A stretch of 38,610 bases of DNA. Source: an uncultured Christensenellaceae bacterium (lineage in GTDB: Bacteria > Bacillota > Clostridia > Christensenellales > UBA3700). Shown here piece by piece: positions 1-8,552 of the stretch (the first letter of the stretch is position 1; each line of letters begins with the position of its first letter). The stretch is from NCBI GenBank assembly GCA_944381365.1, contig CALWKW010000009.1:1-38610 (forward strand), in the 5' to 3' direction. The notes below the pieces were generated by a model that worked only from the letters and a program-made list of their open reading frames with translations, did not search any database and had not been told where the DNA came from. The position numbers and the translations under genes are program-made.

Positions 1-2
1 AG

Positions 3-170
3 GTATCCGTTATCGGCATTGCGGGGCTGATCTTCCCCGAGAGGTTTTCGCTGCGCATTATATTGGGAGCATATATGTGCATTGCGCTTGCTTTGAATGA
101 GGTCATTCCCGCTCGTATCAAAGACAAGCACACGCCACGGTTGCAAATTGTTTTTTTGAGTCCGCTTTAA
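3..170 (+). CDS. C-terminal piece of a membrane protein (cut by window edge)
   Basis: A reading frame open from the window edge gives 55 residues ending at TAA 168-170. It contains a hydrophobic stretch (VIGIAGLIF), then FSLRIILGAYMCIALALNEV and a basic tail. This looks like the last one or two membrane helices of an integral membrane protein. The family cannot be named from this piece. The last ten or so residues overlap the reading frame of the next fragment, so the natural C-terminus may have been replaced at a DNA junction here. Confidence 0.35.
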   Translation, partial: VSVIGIAGLIFPERFSLRIILGAYMCIALALNEVIPARIKDKHTPRLQIVFLSPL

Positions 171-424
171 GGGACAATCGGGCTTTTGGTTTTTGTCAAA
201 ACCTCGAATATGTCATTATTCCTAAGTCATGCGAATATGTGGGCGATTATGCTTTCAACGGCATAGAAAATCTTTATGTCTACTGCGAAGTCTCTTCGCA
301 GCCTGAAAGCTGGCACAAAAATTGGGCTTACAACAACAAAACAAGTCATATCTACTATTTCAGCGAAACTTCAAAAGACGGCTGTTGGCACTATGACCAA
401 GAAAATATGCCCGTAATTTGGTAA
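161..424 (+). pseudogene. Remnant of a BspA-like leucine-rich-repeat surface protein
   Basis: The frame reads AFGFCQNLEYVIIPKSCEYV, then GDYAFNGIENLYVYCE, and ends at TAA 422-424 after DQENMPVIW. The pattern AF-x-x-C-x-x-L-x-x-V-x-I-P-x-S followed by x-G-x-x-AF is the LRR_5 repeat of BspA-type Clostridia surface proteins. Only about one and a half repeats and a short tail survive. No start codon with a ribosome site or signal peptide precedes them, and the frame runs into the end of the preceding fragment. I read it as a decayed 3' end. A GTG at 239 could start a 61-residue peptide, but it has no ribosome site. Family identification is fairly secure; pseudogene status is inferred. Confidence 0.55.
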
Positions 425-458
425 TATCGTCTGCGATAAAACAAACTAAAATATTATT

Positions 459-488
459 AAAAGCTCCCCGAAAAGAGGAGCTTTTTTT
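459..488. terminator. Bidirectional intrinsic terminator
   Basis: Nine-base stem AAAAGCTCC / GGAGCTTTT with an A-rich flank on one side and a T-run on the other. It lies between the end of the plus-strand LRR remnant and the end of the minus-strand esterase, so it can serve both. Confidence 0.85.
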
Positions 489-493
489 ATAAT

Positions 494-1417
494 TCAATCG
501 TCAAAATTTTTATTTGCAAAGTTTTTTATGTCAAGCCATGCTTTTTTGCTTTCTTTTATGAAGGGAGCAAAATAGAAAAAGTCATGAAACATGCCTTTAT
601 ATTTTTTATAATCTACTTTGACATCCGCCCTTTTTAATCTCTCAAAAAGCATATCGCTGTCGCTTTCGTCCGTTTCGCAATCGCCGCATATTATCATCAC
701 GGGAGGAAAGTCCTCATAATCGCCGAATGCAGGCGAAACATAGGGGTCTTGAGGATTGCAGTTTTCAAAATAAGGCACCTTGCGTCTTATAAGATGTCCG
801 TATTTTTTATAGCTTTGGTATCTAGGCAAAGCATACATAGGGTCAGTATAACAATTCTTGCGATAAGAATCCCCCGTCAATGTATTGTCCAAAAACGAAC
901 TTATTGCTATCAATGCCTTTGGCAACTGCCTTTTTTCGTCTCTTAATTTCAGACAAGTCGCAAGCATTAGATTTCCGCCCATGCTGTCGCCTGTCGCTAT
1001 GATATCATCGGGATTGATTCCGCTGTCGACAAGCCCCATATATGCGGCAAAACAATCTTCTAGCAATGACGGATGCACTTTGTCTTTTCCTGCGTTGTAG
1101 TCTATGGTGAATACGCTCAATCCTGTGATTAGAGAATACTTTTCCGCTACTTTTCTGTAAAAGCCGTTTGACATATCCATGACGGCTCCGCCGCCGTGAA
1201 ATTGCAGTATAATCTTGTCGCTCTTTTTATCTTTAGGCATGAGCTTTTCCACTCTGATGCCATTGTAATTTTCTATTGAATAATCAAAGTCTTTCGGCAC
1301 TTTGTATTCTCTTTTTTTGTATTTCAAAGACCTTGACAGCGACATGTGCTTTCTTCTGTAAGGAAATGTATAAAGCCTTATTATAGACTTGACTACTCTT
1401 GCCGAAAAAGATGTCAT
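494..1417 (-). CDS. Alpha/beta-hydrolase esterase/lipase, HSL-like (307 aa)
   Basis: This is a soluble carboxylic-ester hydrolase of the hormone-sensitive-lipase type. The oxyanion-hole motif HGGG is at residues 74-77 and the nucleophile elbow GDSMGG at 143-148, with Ser145. The C-terminal His is in GMFHDF (His268). The acid is in GDCETDESD, where Glu238 sits where the usual Asp is expected and Asp240 is an alternative. No signal peptide is visible, so it is probably cytoplasmic. The ATG overlaps the stop of the upstream kinase gene by four bases (ATGA), which implies translational coupling. The two genes form an operon that ends at the hairpin at 459-488. The natural substrate is unknown; short-chain acyl or acetyl esters are usual for the family. 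Confidence 0.85.
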   Translation of the reverse strand: MTSFSARVVKSIIRLYTFPYRRKHMSLSRSLKYKKREYKVPKDFDYSIENYNGIRVEKLMPKDKKSDKIILQFHGGGAVMDMSNGFYRKVAEKYSLITGLSVFTIDYNAGKDKVHPSLLEDCFAAYMGLVDSGINPDDIIATGDSMGGNLMLATCLKLRDEKRQLPKALIAISSFLDNTLTGDSYRKNCYTDPMYALPRYQSYKKYGHLIRRKVPYFENCNPQDPYVSPAFGDYEDFPPVMIICGDCETDESDSDMLFERLKRADVKVDYKKYKGMFHDFFYFAPFIKESKKAWLDIKNFANKNFDD

Positions 1418-2367
1418 AGGTTCTTTATTCTCCTTTTCATATTCCTAACAAGCGGATTCATGATAAAGCCCACCAAAATGCCCGACTTTATCACGCAATA
1501 CACTTCATTCCAAAGTCCGTAAAAAGCCATTTTGTCATCGAATCTTTTGCTTTCGCCGTATTTTTGTCTGTAAATTTTGCCAAGATAAAAGTTTTTGCCT
1601 GTCAGATTGTAAAACTGAAATAAATCGTATTCTCTGTCGGCATACATACTGTTGAGAGGATCGATAAAACCTGACGGCTCGTGATTTTTGTCCACCATAA
1701 TGTTTACGACATTCAAATCGCCGTGTATAAGGCAAGCTTTCTCTACTTTTTCTTCAAAAATTATGTCAAACTTTTGCCACGCTTTTTTCATGGTATCCAC
1801 TATCTTAAAAGACAATTCGCCTTTTTCATAAAGCTTTATTGCCTTATCTAGGACTTGTTTTGCAAAGGGCTTATAGCACTCAATCCAGCTGTCATATTCG
1901 GGAGCGAGAGTATCTCCGAATTTATCGTTTGTACACTCATGAATACTATGCAAGCCTTCTGCGATTTTTTCTGCAAGCTGAATTTTTCTTTTTTTGCTCT
2001 TAAGATACATGGCAAAATCATATATCAAAGGTTTTCCCTCAATGACTTCCATGCCATAGCAATCCACGGGTATTTTTGCGTCAGACTGTCTTGCAAAATA
2101 TACCTTCGGCATTTTTATTTTGCAGTGTTTTCCTATCAAACACAAGTCATGCACTTCTTTTTCGAGCATGCCTTTTGCTCGCAAAAACTTGACCACGATT
2201 GAGCTCTTGTCCTCAAAAGTTATGCGTACGGCTTTTCCGAAAGAGCCTCCGCCGAGATATTTGCAAGCAGTTATTTTTTTGTCACAATACTCTTTTGCAG
2301 CTTTTTGGGCATATTCTGCCGCCTGATTGTTGTCAAGCGATACAGGGGTAATTCTCTCTACTATCAT
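1414..2367 (-). CDS. Aminoglycoside phosphotransferase-family (APH/choline kinase-like) kinase
   Basis: This is a protein-kinase-like small-molecule kinase of the APH/ChoK superfamily. Counting from the ATG at 2367 it has 317 residues: a Gly-rich loop GGGSFG near 39-44, a putative ATP-binding Lys in VVKFLR near 60, the Brenner catalytic motif HGDLNVVNIM (His215, Asp217) and the metal-binding Asp in FIDPLN (about 236). I chose 2367 rather than the longer ATG at 2400 because AAGGCGGG lies just before it. It heads a two-gene unit with the esterase. The family includes antibiotic, fructosamine and choline/ethanolamine kinases. The sequence alone does not show that this one confers resistance, and pairing with an esterase suggests a metabolic role. 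Confidence 0.8.
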   Translation of the reverse strand: MIVERITPVSLDNNQAAEYAQKAAKEYCDKKITACKYLGGGSFGKAVRITFEDKSSIVVKFLRAKGMLEKEVHDLCLIGKHCKIKMPKVYFARQSDAKIPVDCYGMEVIEGKPLIYDFAMYLKSKKRKIQLAEKIAEGLHSIHECTNDKFGDTLAPEYDSWIECYKPFAKQVLDKAIKLYEKGELSFKIVDTMKKAWQKFDIIFEEKVEKACLIHGDLNVVNIMVDKNHEPSGFIDPLNSMYADREYDLFQFYNLTGKNFYLGKIYRQKYGESKRFDDKMAFYGLWNEVYCVIKSGILVGFIMNPLVRNMKRRIKNL

Positions 2368-2463
2368 ATTTCCCGCCTTGTGATATTGTCGTAATCTCAT
2401 TATATCAAAATCACTCTTTTGATATATATCCCAATCTTACTTTTTTGTTTCCTTAAAATACAT

Positions 2464-3441
2464 TCATAGGGGATTTCTACTCAAAGTTTTTCTGTATTCA
2501 TTGGGAGTAATGCCATAAGAGCGACAAAATTGTTTGTAAAATCCTGAAGTGTTTTTATACCCGAGCGACAAAGCAATTTTTTCTATCGACATATCTGTAT
2601 CTGTCAACATCTCTTTGGCTTTTTTGAGTCTGAATTCACTCAATATGTCCGAAAAGCTTTGTCCTGTGTTTTTCTTGACAAATCTTCCCGCATATCCCGT
2701 GCTATATCCTATAAAACTCGCAAATCCATACAATGACGCATTGCGATAATACAAATTCAAATACTCTTGTATTTTGTCCTTTGTATCCTCGTTTTGCTTG
2801 TCGTAGGTGCGTCCGAGCTCGAGAAAAAGAATACCAAGATATTTTTCCGAGGCTATTTCCCACTTATCGGCTTTTGCATAGCACTCCTGCATTATCTTGC
2901 TTATACAATACTCTGCCTGCTCGTTTATATGCTCAAATACTTTTATATCGCCTTCTTCGAATTTGATTATGTCTTGCGATACTCTGTCAAACAATTCTTT
3001 GGGAATTGCTATTTTAAAGATTATGTCTTTTTTTCCGCTTCTTGCCAAAGCATGAACGCCTTTGGGAGAAATAACACACAAGGCTTTTTCGCCTATAATC
3101 ATCTCATTGTTTGGATAGATATACTGAATGCACTTGCCTTTGTGCACATATATAAGCTCATAGAAATCGTGCGTGTGAAAATAAGGCCTTTGCGTAAGAG
3201 TATGCTTTTTGACAAAAAACTTATTGCTTGTCCTTATAGGTAATATGCCCCAATACAAAGGTCTTTTTGAATAATTAAAAAACTTTTCCTTAAAGTCTTT
3301 GTCGCTTTCTAAAAGAGCCAAAATTTCGTCTGCGTTTTTGACTTCTTCTTTGAGCCTTTTGACAATCTCATCGGGATAATAAATATAATCGCTGTCTTCT
3401 TCTTCGTGTAATTTTATTATTTTCTCAAATTGCTTGTTCAA
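2464..3441 (-). CDS. AraC/XylS-family transcriptional regulator
   Basis: The N-terminal half carries a cupin-like sensor (HTHDFYELIYVHKGKC, a typical effector-binding strand with His and Glu). The C-terminal about 100 residues are the double helix-turn-helix of AraC, with ASFIGYSTGYAGRFVKKNTG and the signature KEMLTDTDMSIEKIALSLGY followed by FYKQFCRSYGITPNEYR. The start is uncertain. The longest frame begins at an ATG at 3522 and overlaps the preceding gene by 52 bases with only a weak GGA. A TTG at 3441 has AGAGG eight bases upstream and is preferred here. The gene follows the oxidoreductase gene with the same orientation, so it probably controls a sugar or inositol-type pathway, possibly including that neighbour. 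Confidence 0.85.
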   Translation of the reverse strand: MNKQFEKIIKLHEEEDSDYIYYPDEIVKRLKEEVKNADEILALLESDKDFKEKFFNYSKRPLYWGILPIRTSNKFFVKKHTLTQRPYFHTHDFYELIYVHKGKCIQYIYPNNEMIIGEKALCVISPKGVHALARSGKKDIIFKIAIPKELFDRVSQDIIKFEEGDIKVFEHINEQAEYCISKIMQECYAKADKWEIASEKYLGILFLELGRTYDKQNEDTKDKIQEYLNLYYRNASLYGFASFIGYSTGYAGRFVKKNTGQSFSDILSEFRLKKAKEMLTDTDMSIEKIALSLGYKNTSGFYKQFCRSYGITPNEYRKTLSRNPL

Positions 3442-3470
3442 TTTGTTTGCCTCTTTTTGCTTGTCTATGA

Positions 3471-4445
3471 CTATACTTTCTCTATATTTTCGGGATATAC
3501 AAGATTGTTTTGTCTTCTGCATTCGTCCATGATATTCATTACATTCAGAGTATTTTGAAAGGTCATGACACTGCTTTCTATCAGTCCGTTTTTTATGTCC
3601 TCACAACATTTATCGAATTCGTAAACATAACTGCACTTGCCTTTTTTTGTCTCTGTCTTTTTGCCGTTTTGGTAAAGGTATGCCTTTTTTGGACGGGTAA
3701 AATTGGGGATTACGATTTTGCCTTCACTTCCGTATATCGTGCCTGTAAAACTCGTAAGGTCTTCAAGCGAAGAATAGAGTCTACACACTCCGTTGTCATA
3801 ATGCAATTCTATATCGTCTGCCATATCTATACCGTCTTGTATTTTTTGGCGACATACTATCTTGTCGGGTTTGCCCAAAAGCATTTCTGAAAATGAGATA
3901 GGATATACTCCCAAATCGAGCATTGCTCCGCCTGCATATTCTTTGAGATAAACTCTCTTGGGGACAAAAGGTTTGATAAGTCCCATCGGCATACAAAATT
4001 TTCCATCAAAGCTTTTGACTTGTCCTATCATGCCTTGTTTTATCCATTCCTTTATATCCTCTATAAGAGGCTGAAATCTCGTCCACATTGCTTCGCATAC
4101 AAAAACTTTTTTTTGTTTTGCCAAGTCAAATACGGCTTTTGCCTGCATCTCGTTGACGGTAAATGATTTTTCACTCAATACGGGAATATTGTGATTTATG
4201 CACTCCAAAAGATATTCATAATGTGCCGAATGAGGCGTGGCAATGTATATTGCGTCTATATTCTTATCTTCAAAGAACTTCTCTTTGTCGGCATAACAAT
4301 TTGAATTGTATCTCAACGCAAATTTTTCCGCTCTTTTTTGCGTTCTGGAATATACAGCCACTACTTTGTGTCTTTTGCTTTTTTCAATCTTGTCGCATAC
4401 AATCTTTGCTATGTTTCCTGTACCGATTACTCCCCACCTGAACAT
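3471..4445 (-). CDS. Gfo/Idh/MocA-family NAD(P)-dependent oxidoreductase
   Basis: The protein begins MFRWGVIGTGNIAK, a Rossmann GxGxxA dinucleotide loop. It continues with VVAVYSRTQKRAEKFA and YIATPHSAHYEYLLECINHN, then the catalytic-region motif VLSEKSFTVN, which is the EKP segment with Ser in place of Pro. The C-terminal domain has AGGAMLDLGVYPI, typical of trans-dihydrodiol dehydrogenase-like members. I start it at 4445 because GGGAG precedes that ATG; the frame stays open to 4526. It likely oxidises or reduces a sugar, polyol or cyclitol in the cytoplasm. The AraC-type regulator gene overlaps or abuts its 3' end, so the two are probably co-transcribed. The substrate is not determinable here. 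Confidence 0.87.
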   Translation of the reverse strand: MFRWGVIGTGNIAKIVCDKIEKSKRHKVVAVYSRTQKRAEKFALRYNSNCYADKEKFFEDKNIDAIYIATPHSAHYEYLLECINHNIPVLSEKSFTVNEMQAKAVFDLAKQKKVFVCEAMWTRFQPLIEDIKEWIKQGMIGQVKSFDGKFCMPMGLIKPFVPKRVYLKEYAGGAMLDLGVYPISFSEMLLGKPDKIVCRQKIQDGIDMADDIELHYDNGVCRLYSSLEDLTSFTGTIYGSEGKIVIPNFTRPKKAYLYQNGKKTETKKGKCSYVYEFDKCCEDIKNGLIESSVMTFQNTLNVMNIMDECRRQNNLVYPENIEKV

Positions 4446-4574
4446 ACTCTCCCACTCAAAAATGATTTTAAGTTTTTTCTTAATATGTCCTATCAAGCAT
4501 TGATTAAAAAACAATATCGTAGACATATCCTTATAAATACATTTTACTTTAAAATTATCTTTTTGTCAAAATCA

Positions 4575-4609
4575 AAAAAATAAGGTCGGGACATCCGACC
4601 TTATTTTTA
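4575..4609 (-). terminator. Intrinsic terminator after the small membrane-protein gene
   Basis: Stem AAATAAGGTCGG / CCGACCTTATTT with a five-base loop. It lies just past the stop at 4618 of the minus-strand gene and ends in a T-run on that strand. It separates this gene from the oxidoreductase. Confidence 0.85.
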
Positions 4610-4617
4610 CAATTCAT

Positions 4618-5055
4618 TTAATTAAAAAGCATGAGACAAATAAAAAATAAGAAAGCCACTACCGATAATCCGTAGAAAAGCGTGACGCTTGACGCAAAAA
4701 GACATCTTGCATAGCTGTTGGATTTGTCTCTGACTTCGCTGCCCAAATTCATATCGAAGTCGATTTCATCCTCTTGTTTTGCCCTTGCCAAATCGAATTT
4801 TCTTTTGAAGAGCTTTGCTTGTTGGTTAAAATATGCGTCAAGACAACTGCAAGTCGTAAATATTAATAATCCGCCAAGCACATATACCCAACTATTCGCA
4901 TCAGAAGTGGCATTGAATAATCTCAAAGTCATATTTCCGAAATATGAAAATGCCAACAACATTACTATTGAAAAAAGTTTTGTGACAAAAGAATAGTGTC
5001 GGTTTTTGGAAATGACTTTTTGTATCATCTCCAGATATCTGATTTTGTTTTCCAT
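4618..5055 (-). CDS. Small membrane protein, three predicted TM helices (145 aa)
   Basis: I start it at 5055 because AGGAGG lies six bases upstream; the frame is open to 5085. Two helices lie close together (KLFSIVMLLAFSYFGNM and VYVLGGLLIFTTCSCL), followed by the amphipathic segment DAYFNQQAKLFKRKFD, a charged linker and a third helix near the C-terminus (LFYGLSVVAFLFFICLML). A helix pair followed by D-A-Y-x-x-x-x-x-x-x-F-R-x-x-[YF] is seen in a widespread small membrane-protein family of unknown function, and the first two helices recall two-TM effector folds such as SLATT. That resemblance is weak and I do not claim membership. It has its own promoter (5106-5134) and terminator, so it is monocistronic. 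Confidence 0.6.
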   Translation of the reverse strand: MENKIRYLEMIQKVISKNRHYSFVTKLFSIVMLLAFSYFGNMTLRLFNATSDANSWVYVLGGLLIFTTCSCLDAYFNQQAKLFKRKFDLARAKQEDEIDFDMNLGSEVRDKSNSYARCLFASSVTLFYGLSVVAFLFFICLMLFN

Positions 5056-5105
5056 AAGCATCCTCCTGTTTTTCCTGCATTGCAAGAAAAATTTTTTCTG
5101 ATTTC

Positions 5106-5134
5106 ATTTTACCATATAACTTTTGATTAATCAA
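5106..5134 (-). promoter_or_regulatory. SigA-type promoter for the small membrane-protein gene
   Basis: On the minus strand TTGATT and TAAAAT are separated by 17 bases, about 50 bp upstream of the ATG at 5055. Confidence 0.55.
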
Positions 5135-5187
5135 TACCCTTTTATGTAAATTATTTTTAACAATCCTTTTGACTTTATTTTTTATAA

Positions 5188-5219
5188 TAAAAAAGTCGGG
5201 AAAACCGACTTCTTTTTTT
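5188..5219 (-). terminator. Intrinsic terminator of the MFS operon
   Basis: Stem AAGTCGG / CCGACTT with loop GAAAA. It is flanked by A and T tracts and located past the stop at 5243 of the minus-strand operon. Confidence 0.8.
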
Positions 5220-5242
5220 GATAAGATAATTATTTATAATTT

Positions 5243-6253
5243 CTATTTTTTTACTATACTTATTACCAATGCTGCTATTGATATAACAAAAGACAAGCAC
5301 GAGATTATTATAGACAGAATCTGTTGATTATAAATTCCTCTCTCTTTGCCCATTTCTGCTAGCTCATCTACTCTGCTGGATTTTATCAAAAAGGCTTTTA
5401 TTTGAGCCATTCTATTAGAGTCCCCCGCATTTTCAATGCTGTTCATCTGTCTTTTTAAATCTTTTATTTTTAAATAATTAAAAAATCTCTTTTTTGTTGA
5501 TAATCTATATATTTTATACCATTGATATTGAAGCTGTGCTTCAATCAACACCATCTCTATAAAACAATCTTTATTTTGACTATAATCCAATATCAACATT
5601 AATGACCAACTTGCATAACATGAATATTCATTTCTGTTTTCTATTTGCTCCGTAAAGTCAAATTTCTTTTCCTTAAAGCCTTTATCTATTCGCATCTTTA
5701 TTTTCTCGGAATTTTCCTCATCTTCCTTTTTATATATTACTAAAGACCTGTCAAGTACAGCCGTCAATATATCTTTGTTTTTAAAAATTTCTGTATTCTT
5801 AAGATTATTATCGCTTACATAAAGAATATGAAAAGTATAAGAATCATTCTTTACCTTATATGCGATTTTCTCCGTCAATTTTTTAAATTTATCACTTGAT
5901 TTTCCTTTGATTTTATTTATTTCACAGATTATTTTTCCGGCACATTCCGATTGATTTACACAATTTTTTATGTTATTATCCCAAAACTCGCCCAAATTGC
6001 TTATGCTTATCATTACAGCTTCGCTGGAGCTAAAAATTACCATATAGTTTTTTTCAACATAATCGTTTACTCCTGAACTTCCTTCCAATTTTATTATGCG
6101 TTCTGCCTTGCAAAGTTCTTGCAGCACTTCAACATCTCCACCCGACTCCAATTTTTTTAAAAAAAGACTTTCATGGCAAAGTTTTATAGGATGCAATTCT
6201 ACCATACTTATATCGAAAAACTCTATTTTGTCAAGATTTGTTTTTTCTGTCAT
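5243..6253 (-). CDS. Tail-anchored protein of unknown function (336 aa)
   Basis: I do not recognise a family. The first about 310 residues are soluble-looking and rich in Lys, Glu and Ile. They include a middle segment CYASWSLMLILDYSQNKDCF and a basic, Tyr-rich stretch QWYKIYRLSTKKRFFNYLKI. A single strong hydrophobic helix (SIIISCLSFVISIAALVISI) closes the protein, followed by VKK, so it is probably a tail-anchored cytoplasmic protein. The ATG overlaps the stop of the MFS transporter by four bases, and GGAGA lies nine bases upstream. It is therefore translationally coupled to the transporter. It could be an accessory or regulatory partner, but a sensor or effector unrelated to transport is equally possible. 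Confidence 0.7.
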   Translation of the reverse strand: MTEKTNLDKIEFFDISMVELHPIKLCHESLFLKKLESGGDVEVLQELCKAERIIKLEGSSGVNDYVEKNYMVIFSSSEAVMISISNLGEFWDNNIKNCVNQSECAGKIICEINKIKGKSSDKFKKLTEKIAYKVKNDSYTFHILYVSDNNLKNTEIFKNKDILTAVLDRSLVIYKKEDEENSEKIKMRIDKGFKEKKFDFTEQIENRNEYSCYASWSLMLILDYSQNKDCFIEMVLIEAQLQYQWYKIYRLSTKKRFFNYLKIKDLKRQMNSIENAGDSNRMAQIKAFLIKSSRVDELAEMGKERGIYNQQILSIIISCLSFVISIAALVISIVKK

Positions 6254-7611
6254 AAATCAATTTCTCCTTCTTTGTTTTTTGTCTCTTCCAAAGATTTTTT
6301 GAGCCTAACAGAATCTTTTGCGACAAATACGATAGGTATTATAGCTATCAAAGCTACTATCGAAGCTGCTAAAAATATCTCAAACGGAGGAGATGCTATG
6401 CCGCTGTCATTGGAATCAAAAGAATTAATGCCTATCATCAAAGAAATTACGGGACCTATTATCATAGGAAGCAATACCGTAAAACACATTCTTACCCCCT
6501 GAAATCTTCCCTCAAATCCTTTGGGCGTGTAATCCTGAAAAGCCGACATCAAAGCTCCCGTAAGACAAAGCATGGCACCGAGCATTACCGTTCCGCCGAT
6601 ATAAAGCAAAGGAAGATACGAGCTTTCACCCATGAATTTTGCAAGATATATCAAAAGCGTACCGCACACGACAACGCACGCTATCGGTATATAAAAATTC
6701 TTTCTTCCGAATTTGTCGTATAGTACGCCCATAACGCCCGTAATGACTGCCGACAAAACAATTACCACACCAAGGGGCAAAATATAATTTTCTATACCCA
6801 ATGTCTTTGTAATAAAATTGATAAGATATGACATAAAAGTCTGCTGAGAAATACCTACAAGACAAAGTGCCGATAGACATACAAACATATACTTGTTTTC
6901 TTTTGCGACTTTTGGTCTGAAGCCGTAAAATACATCGCTGAATTTTTGCATATCGGATTTTATAATATTAGAAGAATCTTTGAGCAAAAATATCGATATG
7001 ATACCGCATATTATTGGGATAATGCCGAGTATTATGAAAAAAGCTTTGTAATTGCCATTGTCATAAGTAAACATTGCCAAAACTATCGCAACTACCGTGG
7101 CAAGAACGGGCATGACTGACAAAATAGTGTTGACTTTTCCCCTGTTTGTACAATCAGTGACATCCGTCACCCACGCATTGAAAGAAGCATCGTTTGCGGT
7201 AGAACCTGCAAGCGTCATTATGCAGTCAAACACGACAAGCAAAGCAATTATGACTCCGCTTTTGTCGGATGCAAAATTGATAGGAATGAGGGCAAAAAGC
7301 ATAATCGTCAAACCCCAGACTATATATCCCGCACTCACAAAAATTTTTCTTTTGCCCGCTTTGTCGCTCAAAGCTCCCGCAAAGATTGTCGCTATTGTAG
7401 CCGTAAGAGCCGAAAGTATGACCATGAGAGTGGTAGCAATATAATAGTTGTTTCCGTATTTGGCGGTATCTTCGAATATGTCTTGTGCAAAAGTCGCAAA
7501 ATACATATTTTCTATTATCCACGCTATCTGACCTATAAGACCGCACATAATAAGGCTTGACCATATTCTCGCCCCGAGCGGAGTGGATTTTGACACATTT
7601 GTTTTTGCCAT
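6250..7611 (-). CDS. MFS/GPH-type transporter, 12 TM (453 aa)
   Basis: The protein has about twelve hydrophobic helices. The loop after helix 2/3 reads GALSDKAGKRK, the major-facilitator motif A (G-x-L-[SA]-D-[RK]-x-G-[RK]-[RK]), and an equivalent VLYDKFGRKN occurs at the start of the second half. The length and the early NDASFNAWVTDVTD segment (compare NAWVTDVT in GPH-like carriers) point to the glycoside-pentoside-hexuronide/cation symporter side of MFS. AGGGGG lies eight bases before the ATG and a promoter is visible at 7640-7668. It is the first gene of a two-gene unit with the tail-anchored protein. The substrate is probably a sugar or sugar conjugate, but this is family-level inference. 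Confidence 0.85.
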   Translation of the reverse strand: MAKTNVSKSTPLGARIWSSLIMCGLIGQIAWIIENMYFATFAQDIFEDTAKYGNNYYIATTLMVILSALTATIATIFAGALSDKAGKRKIFVSAGYIVWGLTIMLFALIPINFASDKSGVIIALLVVFDCIMTLAGSTANDASFNAWVTDVTDCTNRGKVNTILSVMPVLATVVAIVLAMFTYDNGNYKAFFIILGIIPIICGIISIFLLKDSSNIIKSDMQKFSDVFYGFRPKVAKENKYMFVCLSALCLVGISQQTFMSYLINFITKTLGIENYILPLGVVIVLSAVITGVMGVLYDKFGRKNFYIPIACVVVCGTLLIYLAKFMGESSYLPLLYIGGTVMLGAMLCLTGALMSAFQDYTPKGFEGRFQGVRMCFTVLLPMIIGPVISLMIGINSFDSNDSGIASPPFEIFLAASIVALIAIIPIVFVAKDSVRLKKSLEETKNKEGEIDL

Positions 7612-7639
7612 AAATTATACCCCCTTTTCCCTTTATTCT

Positions 7640-7668
7640 ATAATACACCCTAATTATTATCCCGACAA
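7640..7668 (-). promoter_or_regulatory. SigA-type promoter for the MFS operon
   Basis: On the minus strand TTGTCG and TATTAT are separated by 17 bases, about 30 bp before the transporter ATG. Confidence 0.5.
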
Positions 7669-7774
7669 GAGGGGTTGTGGCGTTTTATATCAATTTGCAT
7701 ATAAAAATTCTTGATTTTGACATTAAAGATTTTGTATCCAAAATACAAACAAAACAAAAAATATAAGCAAAATA

Positions 7775-7806
7775 AAAATCGCACCCTTAATGAGTGCGAT
7801 TTTGAA
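7775..7806 (-). terminator. Intrinsic terminator after the zinc-ribbon gene
   Basis: Stem AAAATCGCAC / GTGCGATTTT with a nine-base loop. It lies downstream of the stop at 7828 on the minus strand. Confidence 0.85.
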
Positions 7807-7827
7807 ATGATTTCTATAAATTAATTT

Positions 7828-8310
7828 TCAGTTCAAAGGCTTGCCGCATTTTTTGCAAAACTTTGCGTCTGATTCGTTGGCTTCGCCGCAATCATCGCAT
7901 ACTCTCATCAAAGGCTTGCCGCAGGACTTGCAAAACATTGCATCTTTGTCATTGAGTTCGCCGCATTGAGAACAAACTGTTTGATCAAGTCCGCTTTTTA
8001 CTGAATTTGCCATAGAAGACAATGCGGGAGAAATTTCTCTGCCCATTTCATTGATTACAGGCACATTCTCGTTTTTGATAAATCTGTTGATAGAGCGTTG
8101 GAAGCTCACTACTGTCATGAACATACCTATTGCTATCATAGGGAAACCTATAAACATGAGCCATATCTTGGGCATACGGCTTTCCTGAAATGCCTTTGAC
8201 ATATCTATAAAACCGAATATCGCACATGTCACACCTGCTATGAGCAAGACAATGCCTATGATTCTTAAAACAATTTTGTTTTTGTTGTGCTGTTTTTCTT
8301 TTTCGCCCAT
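7828..8310 (-). CDS. Membrane protein with two C-terminal zinc ribbons (160 aa)
   Basis: Two helices near residues 11-33 and 47-68 are followed by a linker. Two consecutive four-Cys ribbons end the protein: CSQCGELNDKDAMFCKSCG and CDDCGEANESDAKFCKKCG. Each has the CxxC-x(n)-CxxC spacing of zinc_ribbon_2/DZR modules. The ribbons are expected to bind structural zinc in the cytoplasm. AGAGG precedes the ATG and a textbook promoter lies at 8340-8368, so it is a single-gene unit closed by its own terminator. Proteins of this layout are common in Bacillota and their specific role is unknown. Confidence 0.82.
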   Translation of the reverse strand: MGEKEKQHNKNKIVLRIIGIVLLIAGVTCAIFGFIDMSKAFQESRMPKIWLMFIGFPMIAIGMFMTVVSFQRSINRFIKNENVPVINEMGREISPALSSMANSVKSGLDQTVCSQCGELNDKDAMFCKSCGKPLMRVCDDCGEANESDAKFCKKCGKPLN

Positions 8311-8339
8311 ACTTACCTCTTATCGATATAATTTTCTTT

Positions 8340-8368
8340 ATATTATCATACAAAAATTATATTGTCAA
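8340..8368 (-). promoter_or_regulatory. SigA-type promoter for the zinc-ribbon gene
   Basis: On the minus strand a perfect TTGACA and TAATAT are separated by 17 bases, about 30 bp upstream of the ATG at 8310. The roughly 300 bp between the divergent genes at 8310 and 8609 holds this promoter, the opposite one at 8553-8581 and otherwise AT-rich sequence with nothing else I recognise. Confidence 0.75.
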
Positions 8369-8552
8369 TATACTTGTTTTTTTCGCTATTGTTTATTGCT
8401 TAAAAGCGGATTTATCAAAACCGCCAGACCAATAATATAGGATAGAATTCAAATTAATTCAATTATAAAGATAAATTAAATTATAAAGCAAATTTTCCAC
8501 TATTTTTTCGCCGTAAAACAGATTTTTTTAAATTTTTAAATTATGCTTTCTC

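Noticed and set aside
2767..3243. Plus-strand 158-codon frame
   Set aside because: A shadow of the AraC regulator gene on the other strand, which has clear domain motifs.
4618..5055. SLATT-type defence effector
   Set aside because: The paired helices are suggestive, but no nucleotidyltransferase, TIR or other defence gene is adjacent and the signature is not convincing.
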